Program-made: the position numbers and the translations under genes
Notes under the pieces: model-generated
Databases searched by the model: none
Told to the model about the DNA's origin: nothing
What the model saw: the letters and a program-made list of their open reading frames with translations, nothing else
DNA from: Pseudo-nitzschia pungens
Lineage: Eukaryota > Bacillariophyta > Bacillariophyceae > Bacillariales > Bacillariaceae
Assembly: GCA_037355855.1 (NCBI GenBank)
Contig: CM074767.1
Span: 2,294,001-2,358,000, forward strand
DNA length: 64,000 nt
Direction of reading: 5' to 3'
In this document: piece after piece, positions 21,049 to 33,170 of the stretch
How positions within the stretch are numbered: the first letter of the stretch is position 1
Layout of the letters: every line of letters starts with the position of its first letter

Positions 21049-23180
21049 TCAGTACGGGCAAACCTCCGACGGGGATTCGCTGGGGACATCGGACGGGACG
21101 TTCGACGGGAATTCACTGGGGACCTCGCTGGGGGACTCGCTGGGGAATTCCGACTCGGTTGGTGGTGTGCTGGGGTATGCGGAAGAGGATTCGGTGGGGA
21201 ATGCCGACAGGGTTGGTGGTGCACTGGGGGCAACCGATGGAGGCCCCGCGGACGGTTCTTCGGATGGTACATCGGAGGGCATATCGGATGGTACATCGGA
21301 GGGTACATCGGATGGCGATTCGGACGGCGATTTCGACTGCGTGGAACAACGGGAGCGATGAAAAACAGCAAATGCATTGGTCGAAACAAAACAAAACAAA
21401 ACAAACAAACAAACAAACATAACAAAACAAAACAAAACAAAAACACGAACCAAACGTCGGTGTGAAAAGGTCAACGATCGACGTTGACTGCCTGACTGGC
21501 TGGCTGGCTGGCTAGCTAGCTGGCTATTTCTATCAGAGAATACATACTCTGGAGACGCTGCTGTGCTCACGTACATTTTTGCATACTTCCTTGCGTTCGA
21601 TATCGACCTTTTCCGCCTTGAGTGCAACACACTTTGAAACCGGGGTGAAGGTTTCCGAATCGACATCATTGGTTTCCATGTCGTGGTTTTTGGTAGCGAC
21701 CTCAACCTCCTTTGACACACAATCATCTTTTCGGGTACTGGGTGTGATCAGGTAAGGTCGGGAGGACGAAACGTCCGGGTGTTCTGTGTTGCCCAGAATA
21801 ACGGGGCGTCCCGATGTGGTCATGTACATGTCGATTTTTCCTCTCAATTCGCCGTTGTTGGTACTCGAAACGAGCCCGAACAAGTCGGTTCTCTTCTCAT
21901 TTCCATTATTTTTATTGAGTTGCATGAGGAAGACATCCTTTCTATCCTTTGATATTGTCAGGTATTTTGTTTTCGTTTCCCCGACGACGTACACGTTGTT
22001 GCCCTTTCTGACTATCTCTGTTCCGAAATCGAGCTGAAACACAAAGCACGGAGCAAAAGGGATGTATCGGTTAGATCTGGAACACACAAGAGCCAACGCG
22101 AATGGTGTTCAAGCCGCATCGAGTTTTGCTCACTTTTTTTTGGATATTGTATCTTTTGGACCACCCTAAATTACCTTCGTCCGAGATTTTTGAGACGAGG
22201 ATATCTCCCGACGTGCGACTGCATTTTTTGTTCTTTTTATTCTTGAATTTTAGTGTCTCGGCGCTGCCGGTGACAATTATTCCTCCCTTGTTACTAGCAG
22301 GAGCAACCGACAGTCCTCGCTCGTCGATTTTTTTGTTCTCCACATTGCTAGGTCTTCCGTAATGTTTGACGAATTTGACCTTCAGATCCTTGTCTACAAC
22401 AGCAACAAGCAGGTTTTTGTCCGTGTCTTTGCACCTAAAGTCACACTTTTCTTCACAGTTGGAGATCCTTTCGCCCACGACGGCAAATTTTTTCTTGCTT
22501 TTCTTGTCCGTGTACTCGATAATCTTGTGAAATTCGCTTTTGGCTTTGTTTTCGTTAATGCGCAGGCCAGACACGGCGTCTAAATTTGTCTTGACCTTTA
22601 GAATGACTGCTTTTTTATCGCAGGTCTCACCGACGACCAGGTAATCTGATGTCGAAGTTCTCTCGATAGAGTTTAAGGAGCAAATGTCATCGTAGACCTT
22701 CAAATCAAAGAGTGCGCGACGAACATGCAGTGATTTAGTTAGGTGTTGCGTCCATTCTCTGTCAAACAAGAACGAAACGACAAAAGAAACACAACGTACC
22801 ATACCCCTCAAGGAAGAAGAACCATTCGAACCAACTCTCATCATAAATCCCTTGTTCGATTTGTCTGGCAATGTTAGTTTTCCACAGATGTAGTAGTATA
22901 ACCCACTTTTATATACGTCTTCAACATCAATCGAGATTCCGGGGTTAGGCACATACTCCCTGGCCCAATGGACCTTCGCCACGCTCGTGAGTTTGACGAG
23001 CAATGGCTTGCCATCCTTTGTCGCAACAAAAGCCAACGCTGAATGAACAGGGGTAAGAGCCTTGGCTTTGAAGACCTTTGGGTCTGCTTCTTTCTCGTCA
23101 TATAAGGCTTGAAGATAGTTGTCACCTGCAATGGCTTGATTTATGAAAACAAGCGCGAGGAAGAGAGCCCTGAACATCAT
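21049..23180 (-). CDS. Secreted repeat-rich protein with PSxxPS tail (about 602 aa, four exons)
   Basis: The ATG at 23180 starts a signal peptide (MMFRALFLALVFINQAIAG). Proposed exons: 23180-22805, 22756-22098, 22033-21548 and 21336-21049. The introns 22034-22097 (64 nt, ending TTTCAG) and 21337-21547 (211 nt, GTATGT ... CACGCAG) keep the frame. The 48-nt intron 22757-22804 is less sure, since the frame is also open through it. The lumenal part has repeated strand-like blocks (DYLVVGETCDKKAVILKV, GDILVSKISDEGNLGWSKRY), suggesting a beta-propeller of the kind seen in secreted repeat proteins. The last exon is almost purely P/S/E (PSDVPSDMPSDVPSEEPS), a tail common in diatom extracellular and wall-linked proteins. 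The last intron holds an AAACA-type repeat. The function is unknown; a cell-surface role is inference. Confidence 0.72.
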
Positions 23181-24139
23181 CTTGAATACAATGTTTGGTG
23201 GAGATCAAGATATTCAAGAAAAAGGCTCGATTTTGCAAGCACCTTTGATGAGTAATTGTGTACACGAGAAAATATTGTGAATCGAAACAAGATTAGATCC
23301 GCACTCAATGCATCTAGTTCAATCTCGACTAGTTATTAGGACCCTATTGTTTATGATCTGTTCTATTGTCAAGTTCAATGGGTTTTATTGGATTGGACAA
23401 AAGGCAACAGCTTCGTACTTTTTGTAAGCTTATCGACAGGGTATTTTTATCGATGGGGTAGAGAATGTCGCGAAATAAAGTCAAGCTGCTGACATGTGAC
23501 ATTCATTTGATTATGGTATTGGGTTCGACACGATTGAAGCCTTCGAAGTCAATTGCCGCCGGATGCAGAAAGTAGGAATCGATGTTCAACTGTACATAGT
23601 CCTTGGTACGTACATTTCTTTCGAGACAGTCAATCATCTTCCATTCACATGTGACAGTACAATCACAACTGCAACTAGATACTTACGGTACAGCATGATG
23701 AGAAGCAATAATTATTTCAAAAGCAATGTTCAAGCTTGAGAATAATAATCATATCTTTGTTCGTTACGACTAGGGCGAAATTCTAATCGTATGATGAAAA
23801 TATGACGTGATGATCTACTACTACTAGTACTAAGATTACTACCGGTACAAGAAGTGTACGGTACAACACGTCTGAAACACCGTAACTCAGAATTCGACAC
23901 GAACTCCTCACCGTCACATCCAGTCTCCGTTTGATTCCCAAGAGCTAATCTCTACAATATAACTGTTTGACAGCTGTTGCGATTGCTCAAACTTGAATGG
24001 GTGGTGGTGTTTCTTGCTGCTGAATACATCAAATAGCAGTAGGGGTTCCTCGTTCTACAGTATTCTAGGATTCTCATTGTGCTAGTGTAGTGCTGGATTC
24101 TTGTTGCATTGACCACCAACATGCTGGTGCTCTACTACT
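23181..24139. other. Upstream region of the secreted-protein gene
   Basis: No open frame with protein-like composition. It presumably carries the promoter of the minus-strand gene ending at 23180, but no motif could be assigned. Confidence 0.4.
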
Positions 24140-25140
24140 ACTAGTAGTAATATAGGGCTGCTAAGAGTTGGGGTATGTAGATCTGGTACAAATCGTACTT
24201 GAGGGGCCTAGCATCCTGTTTAGGAGATCTACAGGATGCTAATTGATGAACAAAACCGCACTGTGCTACAGGTGATAGTGAACAGGATGCTAAGCAGGAT
24301 GCTGGGCCCTTCTAGTAGAACTTCTTGTACCATATCTACATACCCCAGTTCTTAGCAGATCAATAGTGGGAGATCTAGGAGGAATAAATACCACACAGAC
24401 TTGGAATCGATCGTAGGGGGAATGAATACCAAATCGATCTACCACACAGGCTTGGAATCGATCGTATGGGGAGTAAATACCACACAGACTTGGAATCGAT
24501 CGTAGGGGGATTGACTACCACACAGGCTTGGAATCGATCGTAGGAGGAATAAATACCACACAGACTTGGAATCGATCGTAGAGGAAATGAATACCAAATC
24601 GATCTACCACACAGGCTTGGAATCGATCGTAGGGGGAATGAATACCACATCGGCTTGGAATCGATCGTAGGGGGATTGACTACCACACAGGCTTGGAATC
24701 GATCGTAGGAGGAATAAATACCACACAGAGGAACAAACCATCGGCTTGGATCGATGAATCTTCGGATCGTACGCTTGGATCGTATGGGTTTAAAGGAACA
24801 AAACACCGGCTTGGATCGAGGGATCGTACGCTTGGATCAATAGGGGTTGGAAGGAACAAACCACCGGCTTGGATCGATGGATCGTCGGATCGTATGGGTT
24901 TAAAGGAGCAAACCACCGGCTTGGATCGAGGGATCGTACGCTTGGATCGCAGGGGTTGATAGGAACAAACCACAGGCTTGGATCGTAGGATCGTACGCTT
25001 GGATCGATGGATCTTCGGATCGTATGGGTTTAAAGGAGCAAACCACCGGCTTGGATCGATGGATCTTCGGATCGTACGCTTGGATCGTATGGGTTTAAAG
25101 GAACAAACCACCGGCTTGGATCGAGGGATCGTACGCCACT
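24140..25140. repeat. Family C fragments and two GATCGATCG-rich tandem arrays
   Basis: 24140-24235 and, reversed, 24285-24360 are family C pieces. 24375-24725 is an array of ~45-60 base units (CTTGGAATCGATCGTAGGGG, then AATACCACACAGG). 24730-25135 is an array of ~55-90 base units (CCGGCTTGGATCGATGGATC, CGTATGGGTTTAAAGGA). Both share the core CTTGGATCGA, so one may derive from the other. The frames reading SIPSLCG or LDRGIV are artefacts. Confidence 0.85.
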
Positions 25141-25797
25141 GCCGTTGTCTTCTTCCTCCTATGTCACGAAAACAAAGAACTTGAGCGTGTTGAAGTCCTA
25201 CCAATAGGTATTCCTTCTTTTTCCACCTCAAGGACGTTATTCGGACTAAAGTACAATGAGCCAAGAGCCTACCGTAGGGGTTCTCTTCGTTCTCGGGACG
25301 GAGTGCAATAAAGCAACTCTGCTCAAAATAAGTCGGATTGTGAATCGAAACAGCAGTGATTTGTGTTATTCCTGAAGAAAATAGTGAGTGGAGCACAAAA
25401 AAAGTGATTACGGGAAGGAGCAAAATACAGTGATTTAAAATACAGTGATTTGCACAAGCAAAATACAGTGAATTTATACAGAGATTTGCAAAACCGGTGG
25501 GTGTCGTCGGGTCGGGTCGTTTTTGACACCCATATTGTCATAATGACGTAAAAGATACCAAATAATAATACTAAATAAAGTTGAGATACCAAATATTGTC
25601 ATAATGACGTACCGGTAAGAGTAATCTTACCATCGGATCGAATTTTTTTTTTCTACTGATATTCCTGTACAGTTTGTACTGAAAAATCTAATTTTTTGAT
25701 TGGCTCAACCGGTGGGTGTCGTCGGGTCGTGTCGTTTTTGAAACCCATATTGTCATAATGACGTAAAAGATACCAAAAAATAATAATATTGAGATAA
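25141..25797. repeat. Non-coding region with an ~85-base direct repeat
   Basis: The block from CCGGTGGGTGTCGTCGGGTC through ATTGTCATAATGACGTAAAA occurs at about 25494-25575 and again at 25709-25790. CAAAATACAGTGATTT also recurs at 25420-25475. No gene is visible. Confidence 0.6.
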
Positions 25798-26150
25798 CCG
25801 AATGATACAGCGCTACGCTACCGCGCTACAACCCTTAACCTTAATGGTGCTAGCTAGATCGCTTGCGCTTGCGCTAACGCTAGCTCTTATTAGGGCTAGC
25901 TCGCTTAATAACTGTTTGGGTCAGGTATCCGGTCATAGTACATATTGTACACCAATGACCCGACCCCTGTGGTAGCATAGTATCTTATCATGGTAGCATG
26001 GTAGGTTAACATATCCAATATTTCGTACTATCATTAGCAACCCTAACCTTGTAGCACTGAGCTACAGTGTATTAGTGCGGATCTATACCAGGGGTATGTA
26101 CAACTGGTACAAATCGTACGCCACAACCCTGGAATCTTTGGAGTTAGCAC
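25798..26150. mobile_element. Fragment of LTR family A
   Basis: The run from ACTGTTTGGGTCAGGTATCC through CATAGTACATATTGTACACC to ACCCTGGAATC aligns with 37090-37325 of the copia LTR in the same orientation, with many substitutions. Only this internal part of the LTR is present. Confidence 0.7.
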
Positions 26151-26159
26151 CCCATACGG

Positions 26160-26325
26160 TACCACATGTGCGCTACAGCGCTACAGCGCTGCAGGGGATA
26201 CAGCGCTACAGCGCTGAAGGGATACAGCGCTACAGGGATAAAGGGATACAGCGTTGCAGCGCTACAGGAGATACGAGTACAGCGCTACCTGGATACAGGG
26301 ATACAGGGATACAGCGCTATAACCC
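26160..26325. repeat. GGATACAGCGCTACAG minisatellite
   Basis: Short units of AGCGCTACA and GGGATACAGCGCTACA alternate about ten times. No coding value. Confidence 0.85.
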
Positions 26326-26559
26326 TTACCCCTAATGGTGGTTGTACAACGAATTTCGACCCCGACTCTTAATTTTTCGACCCAAATATTCGAGTTTGCA
26401 GCAAAATATTAATTTTTGGAGCCAAAAAATAGTAATTTGAGCTTAAGAAAGGCACTTTTGCTCCAAATAATAGAAATATAGGAGCTAAAACAAAAAATAA
26501 ACATCTAACATCTAAAAAAAAAGAGGGGGGTGGTCAAAATGGGTCAAAATGGTCGAAAA

Positions 26560-27109
26560 TCAGTTATTAGACGTTGTACCATATCTACATACCCCAGTTC
26601 TTAGCAGATCAATAGTGGGAGATCTACAGGACTTAGCAACAGGCTTAGCAGCAGGCTTAGCAAAAATGCTATGGGGTGCTACAGTCAAGTGACCTGGGTC
26701 ATCTTGTAGGATTTAAACCAGTTACAAAACCCCGGGTACAGCATCTGCTAGCATACGCTGTAGCTCAGTGCTACAAGGTTGGGGGGGATGCTAATGCTAA
26801 CTGATTACAAGACACGGAGTATCCGGTATGCTATCATACCATGCTACCCTATAATGCTACCATCGGGGTATGGTCTTTACTGTATGATCTATACTATAAC
26901 CGGATACCCGGCCCATACAGTTGTAAGCAAGCCAACGCTAACGCTAACCCAAGCGCTAGTAGTACTAGTACTAGCGCTACTAACTCCGTATGCTACAATC
27001 GTATGCTTTGCTTGTATGCTAGCGCTACTCTGTACGCTAACTCCGTATGCTACACTACTCCTCTGTATAAGTCTATGTGGTTACAGTACTGATAAGATAC
27101 TGTACAATA
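26560..27109. mobile_element. Family B LTR-like repeat, copy 2 (left part)
   Basis: 26580-26640 is a reversed family C end. From 26641 the sequence is nearly identical to 15910-16385. It stops at the insertion of the short element and resumes at 29300, so the two parts form one B copy. Confidence 0.85.
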
Positions 27110-29299
27110 ATAATAATATACTTATTTAAGTAGGAAAATCCACCGAAGGTGGTTAAAAGCTACTCAGTCTGTAACCAGACTTTATCGTCGCCTCAATCGA
27201 AGAGAGGTTAGGCCCCAAGTTGTAGAACGACGCGCCGCCTCAACCATGGGGAATAGGCCCCAGGTTGTAAAGACGGCTATTTTGCAAACGAACCTTGGTA
27301 AGAAACAGGAAAAAAACGAACCAGTCCAGAGCACAACAGACACAGCTGTTGCAAAGCGTACAGGAGACGGGGTAACAAGAACGTGAAAGGGAAAACACAA
27401 GCAAAACTGTCCCTTGAATGCCACTGTACAGCATCAGTGATGCTTGGAGTGGTCAGCTGACACAAGCAAAACCCTTGCCTAGATACATAGTATCTGTAAT
27501 GCAAGTGGTCAGCTGACGCAAGCAAAACTGGTCTCTGCATGCTGTATTGCAGCATCAGTAATGCGAGTGCCCCAAACACATTCCTTACCACTGTATGGTA
27601 CATATAGTACGGAGCCTACTACCAAATTCGTAACAGCTGTCCTTCTGTTCGAACTTTGTAGTAGGAGAGGAGACACGTAGAGGCGGTGGAGCCTACTACC
27701 AAATTCAAATTCGTAACAGCTGGCCTTCTGTTCGAACTTGAACTTGCTCTCCTGTAGTAGCTTGGAAACAGGGCCTTTAAGTGAAAACACTTATGGACCA
27801 TCAGGGCTGTAGGCTTGAAAACAGGTCTCTGCTGTACTGTGAACTGGAGGGGTATATGTAGGTGGTGGTGCGTTAAGTAACATGTACTTAGCAGCTTTGG
27901 GGCTTGGGTCATAAAAACAGTAGGTCCATAATCAAAAACAATTATGGACTATCAGGGCAGTAGACTTGAAAACAGATGACAGTTGAAGTGTGCATCTGAG
28001 AGGGTTATGTAGGTAGGAGAGCCTTAAGCAAGCTGTACTTAGCGGCTTTGGGGCTTGGGTCAGGAAATAGTAGGACCTTAAGTGAGAACACTTATGGTCC
28101 AGCAGGGCAGTAGACTTGAAAACAGATGACAGTTGAAGAATGCATCTGAGAGGTATATGTAGGTAGGAGAGCCTTAAGCAAGCTGTACTTAGCGGCTTTG
28201 GGGCTTGGGTCAGGAAATAGTAGGACCATAAGCGAAAACACTTATGGTCCAGCAGGGCAGTAGACTTGAAAACAGATGACAGTTGAAGAATGCATCTGAG
28301 AGGTATATGTAGGTAGGAGAGCCTTAAGCAAGCTGTACTTAGCGGCTTTGGGGCTTGGGTAAGGAAACAGTAGGACCATAAGCGAAAACACTTATGGTCC
28401 ATCAGGGCAGTAGACTTGAAAACAGATGACAGTTGAAGAATGCATCTGAGAGGTATATGTAGGTAGGGGAGCCTTAAGCAAACTGTACTTAGTGGCTTTA
28501 GGGCTTGGGTCAGGAAACAGTAGGACCATAAGTGAAAACACTTAGGGTCCATCAGGGCAGTAGACTTGGAAACAGATGACATTTATACAGTACACCTGAG
28601 AGGGTTATGTAGGTGGTGGAGCCTTAAGCAAACTGTACTTAGCGGCTTTGGGGCTTGGGTCAAGAAACAGTAGGACCATAAGCGAAAACACATATGGTCC
28701 AGCAGGGCAATGGACTTGAAAACAGATGACAGCTGGAATTTCTTGTAGAAATATACCTACAGTGGAAGGGGCTGTTCGTGAACTACACCTTGAAAAGACT
28801 TAGGGGACTTAGCAAGGAACCTTGAAGAATGTAGAACGTTAAGTGGAAATCACTTAGGAAGCTTGGAAACAATGTAGAACATTAAGTATAATATATACTT
28901 AAGGGCCTTGAGGGTGGAGCTTGGAAACAGATCGAAGCAGTACAGACGGCAACAGTAAGACGGCAACAGTATTACGTAGTAGAAGTATTTTCGAATCGCT
29001 GTAGAATCGGTACTGGAGGTGCTGTAGAAAATTAGGTGTCGGTTTTGTTTTGGTTGTTGCTGCGGATCGATCGGCCGAGTGGTGAATTGGCAACCAAATC
29101 AACCAAAAGAAGCAGCCAGCAACTGAACCAATAGCAGAAACAAAGAGCGCAGGTCTTGGTTAATACATGTAGGTCCTGGGGTTGTGATTGGTGGTGTAAA
29201 AGGGAGCGAGATATCGCATGGTAAAGTTGTGTAGAAATCTACGTATTTTTAGTACTGGAACATCGGAACGTCGGACAAAATGCGCGATGCGCAAATTGT
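27110..29299 (-). mobile_element. Short non-coding LINE-related element, copy 2 (reversed)
   Basis: On the minus strand it starts ACAATTTGCGC and ends TATATTATTATTAT. It is flanked by a direct repeat of 22-24 bases, 27086-27109 and 29298-29321, absent as a duplicate from the uninterrupted B copy at 16355, which gives a clean empty-site comparison. The sequence is highly similar to copies 1 and 3, but there are seven hairpin units instead of six. No coding sequence was seen. Confidence 0.93.
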
Positions 29300-30010
29300 A
29301 CTGATAAGATACTGTACAATACAAGATACTAGTGAGTTCTCTTTTTATCTGGATCTCAGCGCTTCAGCTCAGCGCTTTGCTCACTCTTTTCTTTTTATCT
29401 AAAATAAACACTATCATGCCCTCCACTTTTGATTGATCCTGATGTACCTCTAGGGGAGTATGATCCTGTAGTATCTGAGTGTATGTAATGGCATTCAAAC
29501 AGTATCTTCTGTAGACTTAAAGATTTGCCAGCACTCTACGTGCCATTGTTGTTATTGCTATCCACTATTTCAGTACACGTACGATTAATTCCTACGAATC
29601 AAAAGTGCCGACGGGCAGGAATATCAAAGCAAGACAGCAGGATGCTGGGCCCTGATTTAGTACTAGTACTACATGATACTACAGGTAGTACTAGTAGTAC
29701 TACTGCTGCTATTGGTCACACCCCAATACGGTACTTCTTGTACTGTCGTAGTAAGGTACTTTTAGAATGTACTCTACTAGGTAATCTTACTGCAAAGTTA
29801 TTCAACGAAAAAAATATACGGTTCTAAAAAAATAGAGGCCGTGATGGCGATACAACTCCACTACCCCCCCCAAGGTCCATTTTTTTTGTTCAAAATTGGT
29901 GGCTGCGGGAATTTTTTTCGTTTCCCCGTTTTCTGCTTCTGTGGGAGCGTTTTTTGCTTCTGCTGGAGCGTTTTTTGCTTCTGTGGGAATTTTTATTGCT
30001 TCTGCGGGAA
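29300..30010. mobile_element. Family B LTR-like repeat, copy 2 (right part)
   Basis: Nearly identical to 16356-16925 and recognisable to about 17020, ending in repeats of TTTTTTGCTTCTGTGGGA. Its outer limit is not defined by a target-site duplication. Confidence 0.8.
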
Positions 30011-30847
30011 TTTCTTCATTTTTTCCCTTTTATGTAGTTTCGATTCCCTCAACACATGTTTTTTGGAGGACCAGTTGTAGGAAAATATGATTTCCCGCAG
30101 ACTGCAATTAACCCTGGGGAACTTGATAGGGAAAAGAGTTACATTCTGAAACAGCGCCACAGGCGTATTCCGAATGTTATGATTTTACGGGTCGTAGTCA
30201 AATTGGGCGATGAAGAGGTGAAGTTTGACAATCTTGGAAAAAGGAGCAGGCATGGCACTTGCAAATCACTCGGGTAAACCTTATCGTTTAGCTGCGGCGG
30301 AAAAAACTTCTGGTGACCAGTACTAGTTTTAGGACCATCCTTTATTCCTGATTGTATCAGTCAAATAACAGTTTAATGTTAATCTGATGAGTCTTATTTT
30401 ACTCAATTCAGTCAAACATCAGTTTATTGTTGATCTGATGAGTCCGATTTCACCCTTCTTTATTGGATACGGTAATTACTGATCCTGTTTGTGAAATTTT
30501 ACTCCAAAGACGAAGGGGACAAAAAAAAAGAGAACCCAACGTAAAATTATTGAATCAACCTAGTCATTACCGGTAAAAAATGGAGAAACCTGACTAAATC
30601 GAATTAGTCATTACTAGTAAATGCCTGTGGTTCTAAAGTGGTTCTAAAAATGCGCATATGCGCATGTGCCAAAATTACATGTGTCAACTTCAGTGAGTAA
30701 GGTTTACCTTATTTGCAACAACAAGAGCACCTCTGAAGTCTATAGAACCATATACCTATGGAAAGAGGAGAGTGAGGGCTTTCTAACAAGCCATTAGTTG
30801 TTGCTATTGGATGTATACTTTAGAAGTTATGATTACTCCAAAAAAAA
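30011..30847. other. Region upstream of the AT-hook gene
   Basis: An open frame at 30056-30277 (73 codons, starting MFFGGPVVGKYDFPQ) has fairly protein-like composition, but I recognise no family and it may be a fragment. 30360-30450 holds a repeated CAAACATCAGTTTATTGTT-type block. The rest presumably includes the promoter of the gene at 30848; a run of eight A precedes its ATG. Confidence 0.35.
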
Positions 30848-32668
30848 ATGCGCAGATCTGCAGTTTTAGAACCACACGATAAGGCAGAAGAGGAAAAAAT
30901 GAAGTTCGACAAGGATGGGTTCGGGCCTTTATCGCAGACTAAGGTAGACTTCCTTAGACACGTAGGGATACAATCTGTCGATGAATTCATGAAAACACAA
31001 ACGGCAGGAATTTCCGATTCATACAACGAATGGCGCGAAGATAACGGATTGCCCCCTTTGAAAGAGATGAGTTCAGCCAACAATACTCTTAACAAATGGA
31101 AATCAGATGTCAGGAAACACTACATCCAGTTTATTGGCACTAATGACGAGGCTTCTCAAGAAAGCAAGGTATCCCCAGCTCCAGAAATAGAACTGCTACC
31201 AGAGTCCACTGAAGAGCACGCAGGGAGCCAAGATAAATCCATGAAGAGGTTGCGAAGTTCAGCAGAAACACAAGAAAGCCAGGGTAAGTCTGCGAAGAGG
31301 TCACGAAGTTCGGCAGAAACGCAAGAAAGCCAAGATAAATCTATGAAGAGGTCGCGAAGTTCGGCAGAAACACAAGAAAGTCAAGAAAGCCTAGATAAAT
31401 CTTTTAAAATGTCGCGAAGTTCGGCAGAAACGCAAGAAAACCAAGATAGATCTGTTAAAAAGTCGCGAGGTTCAGCAGAAACGCAAGAAAGCCAAGATAA
31501 ATCTGTGAAGAAGTCGCGAGGTTCAACAGAAACACAAGAAAACTCTGATGACTCAGTAGTTGAACATGCCAGACCCTTGAAAAAATCTCGACCACAGTTG
31601 GAAATCAATGCAAGCTATTCTGAATCGACACAAGGCGACGACGAGGGACCAGGCGACAATTCGAAAGCGAACGATCGAGTTAGAAGCAAGAGAACCAGGT
31701 TAGTAAGAGATAGACAAACACCCACTTCTTCTGTTGAAAAATCAGTAGATAATGTAAAATCAACGACCTATGGAACTAGACCACGTCGATCGAATCAATA
31801 TCGAGAGGGATCCTTGAAGGAGACGGATGATGACACCAATGACAATGACTCAAATGATGCTGACTTCAAGGATGCTGATTTCGAAAAAGAGGATAGTAGT
31901 CTGCCCAAGCCTGCGAAGAAAAGGCGCGGTAGGCCTCCAAACATCGAGAGAAAAATCTTCCTTCCAGACGAGGCAATCGATTTTCTCAAAAAATTAGGAA
32001 TCACAACGGCGAGAGGTTTTTTGACTTCTAATACAGGTCGACTTGCTTCCGCGTATTCAGAATTTCGCGTGGAAACAAATCAAAAACCTTTAAAAGGTTG
32101 CGGTGCTGCATCTAAAGTGAGTTCGTGGAAGAGAGTTGTGAAAGATGCAGCGCGGGCTGAGGGTATTACCGACGACAATGACTCAAATGATGCTGACTTC
32201 AAGGATGCTGATTTCGAAAAAGAGGATAGTAGTCTGCCCAAGCCTGCGAAGAAAAGGCGCGGTAGGCCTCCAAACATCGAGAGAAAAATCTTCCACAAGC
32301 TTCCATACGAGGCAATCGTTTTTCTCAAAAAATTAGGAATCACAACGGCGAGAGGTTTTTTGACTTCTAATACAGGTCGACTTGCTTCCGCGTATTCAGA
32401 ATTTCGCGTGGAAACAAATCAAAAACCTTTAAAAGGTTGCGGTGCTGCATCTAAAGTGAGTATGTGGAAGAGAGTTGTGAAAGATGCAGCGCGGGCTGAG
32501 GGTGTTACCGACCTTGTGCGCATCTACACTATTAGAGGAAGAAGACCTGCAAGTTTCGGATTGATTGGAGCGCTTGGTTTGGAGAAACAGACTGCCAAAG
32601 CAGCAGCGAAATTGCTTCTTTTTTTTCGATCGAAAAACTATCCCGGTCCAAATAACGGCGAAAATTAA
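30848..32668 (+). CDS. AT-hook protein with three copies of an unnamed ~58-residue domain (606 aa)
   Basis: Single exon. Copy 1 of the domain is at residues 35-92 (FLRHVGIQSVDEFM ... YNEWR ... LNKWKSDVRKH). Copies 2 and 3 are at about 376-434 and 490-548 (LKKLGITTARGFL ... YSEFRVE ... WKRVVKDAARAEG). The shared pattern is FL-LGI----FL---T-----Y--(W/F)R-------LK---A----WK--V. An AT-hook (KKRRGRPPN) stands before copies 2 and 3 at about 355 and 467. Residues 133-232 are about seven repeats of a ~17-residue Ser/Lys unit (RSSAETQESQDKSMK). The hooks and Lys/Ser/Asp-rich linkers point to a nuclear, AT-rich-DNA-binding protein; this is inference. The last ~45 codons run into a neighbouring tandem repeat and may not be original. 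Confidence 0.75.
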   Translation: MRRSAVLEPHDKAEEEKMKFDKDGFGPLSQTKVDFLRHVGIQSVDEFMKTQTAGISDSYNEWREDNGLPPLKEMSSANNTLNKWKSDVRKHYIQFIGTNDEASQESKVSPAPEIELLPESTEEHAGSQDKSMKRLRSSAETQESQGKSAKRSRSSAETQESQDKSMKRSRSSAETQESQESLDKSFKMSRSSAETQENQDRSVKKSRGSAETQESQDKSVKKSRGSTETQENSDDSVVEHARPLKKSRPQLEINASYSESTQGDDEGPGDNSKANDRVRSKRTRLVRDRQTPTSSVEKSVDNVKSTTYGTRPRRSNQYREGSLKETDDDTNDNDSNDADFKDADFEKEDSSLPKPAKKRRGRPPNIERKIFLPDEAIDFLKKLGITTARGFLTSNTGRLASAYSEFRVETNQKPLKGCGAASKVSSWKRVVKDAARAEGITDDNDSNDADFKDADFEKEDSSLPKPAKKRRGRPPNIERKIFHKLPYEAIVFLKKLGITTARGFLTSNTGRLASAYSEFRVETNQKPLKGCGAASKVSMWKRVVKDAARAEGVTDLVRIYTIRGRRPASFGLIGALGLEKQTAKAAAKLLLFFRSKNYPGPNNGEN

Positions 32669-33170
32669 TATCTCGGTCCCCTCGCTACGGATTCAAACAG
32701 GAACGCTTCGAATAGATCTATTATATAAAGATAGACAAGCCCTCCAATTTGCGGATCGATTGGAGGAGTCCTTTTCGAGAAACGAACTGTACAGTGGGCA
32801 CACTCCCCCTACAGAAGTACAAGCAAAAACCCGTCCAACTACGGCGAAAATTAATATCTCCTCCCCCCGTTGGTCGATTCGGACCGGACCACTTCCTACA
32901 GCTCTATTATATCAAGATAGACAAGGCCTCCAATTTGCGGATCGATTGGACGTGTCGATTTCGAGAACCGAACTTGTCCAAGCAGCAGCAAGCAATCCGA
33001 AAACTTCCCCGGTCCAAACTACGGCAAAAATTAATATCTTGGTCCCCTCTTCGTCGATTCGAACAGGAACGCTTCGAACAGCTCTATTATATAAAGATAG
33101 ACAAGGCATCCAATTATCGGACCGATTGGAGGAGTCGTTTTCGAGAAACGGACTGACGACATGCCTTTAT
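32530..33170. repeat. ~185-base tandem repeat, about three units
   Basis: Units contain GGCGAAAATTAATATCTCGG, a GATTCGAACAGGAACGCTTCG block, CTATTATATAAAGATAGACA, CCAATTTGCGGATCGATTGG and TTTTCGAGAAACGAACTG, starting near 32640, 32825 and 33010. The first unit overlaps the end of the AT-hook gene. The open frames through it follow the repeat. Confidence 0.85.

Noticed and set aside
20830..21465. Plus-strand frames with GTSEGTSDG or WRxG repeats
   Set aside because: They are the antisense of the PSxxPS exon and its intron, where the minus-strand gene has signal peptide, splice sites and continuous frame.
24375..25135. CRISPR-like regular repeats
   Set aside because: Units are contiguous tandem copies without unique spacers, in eukaryotic DNA.
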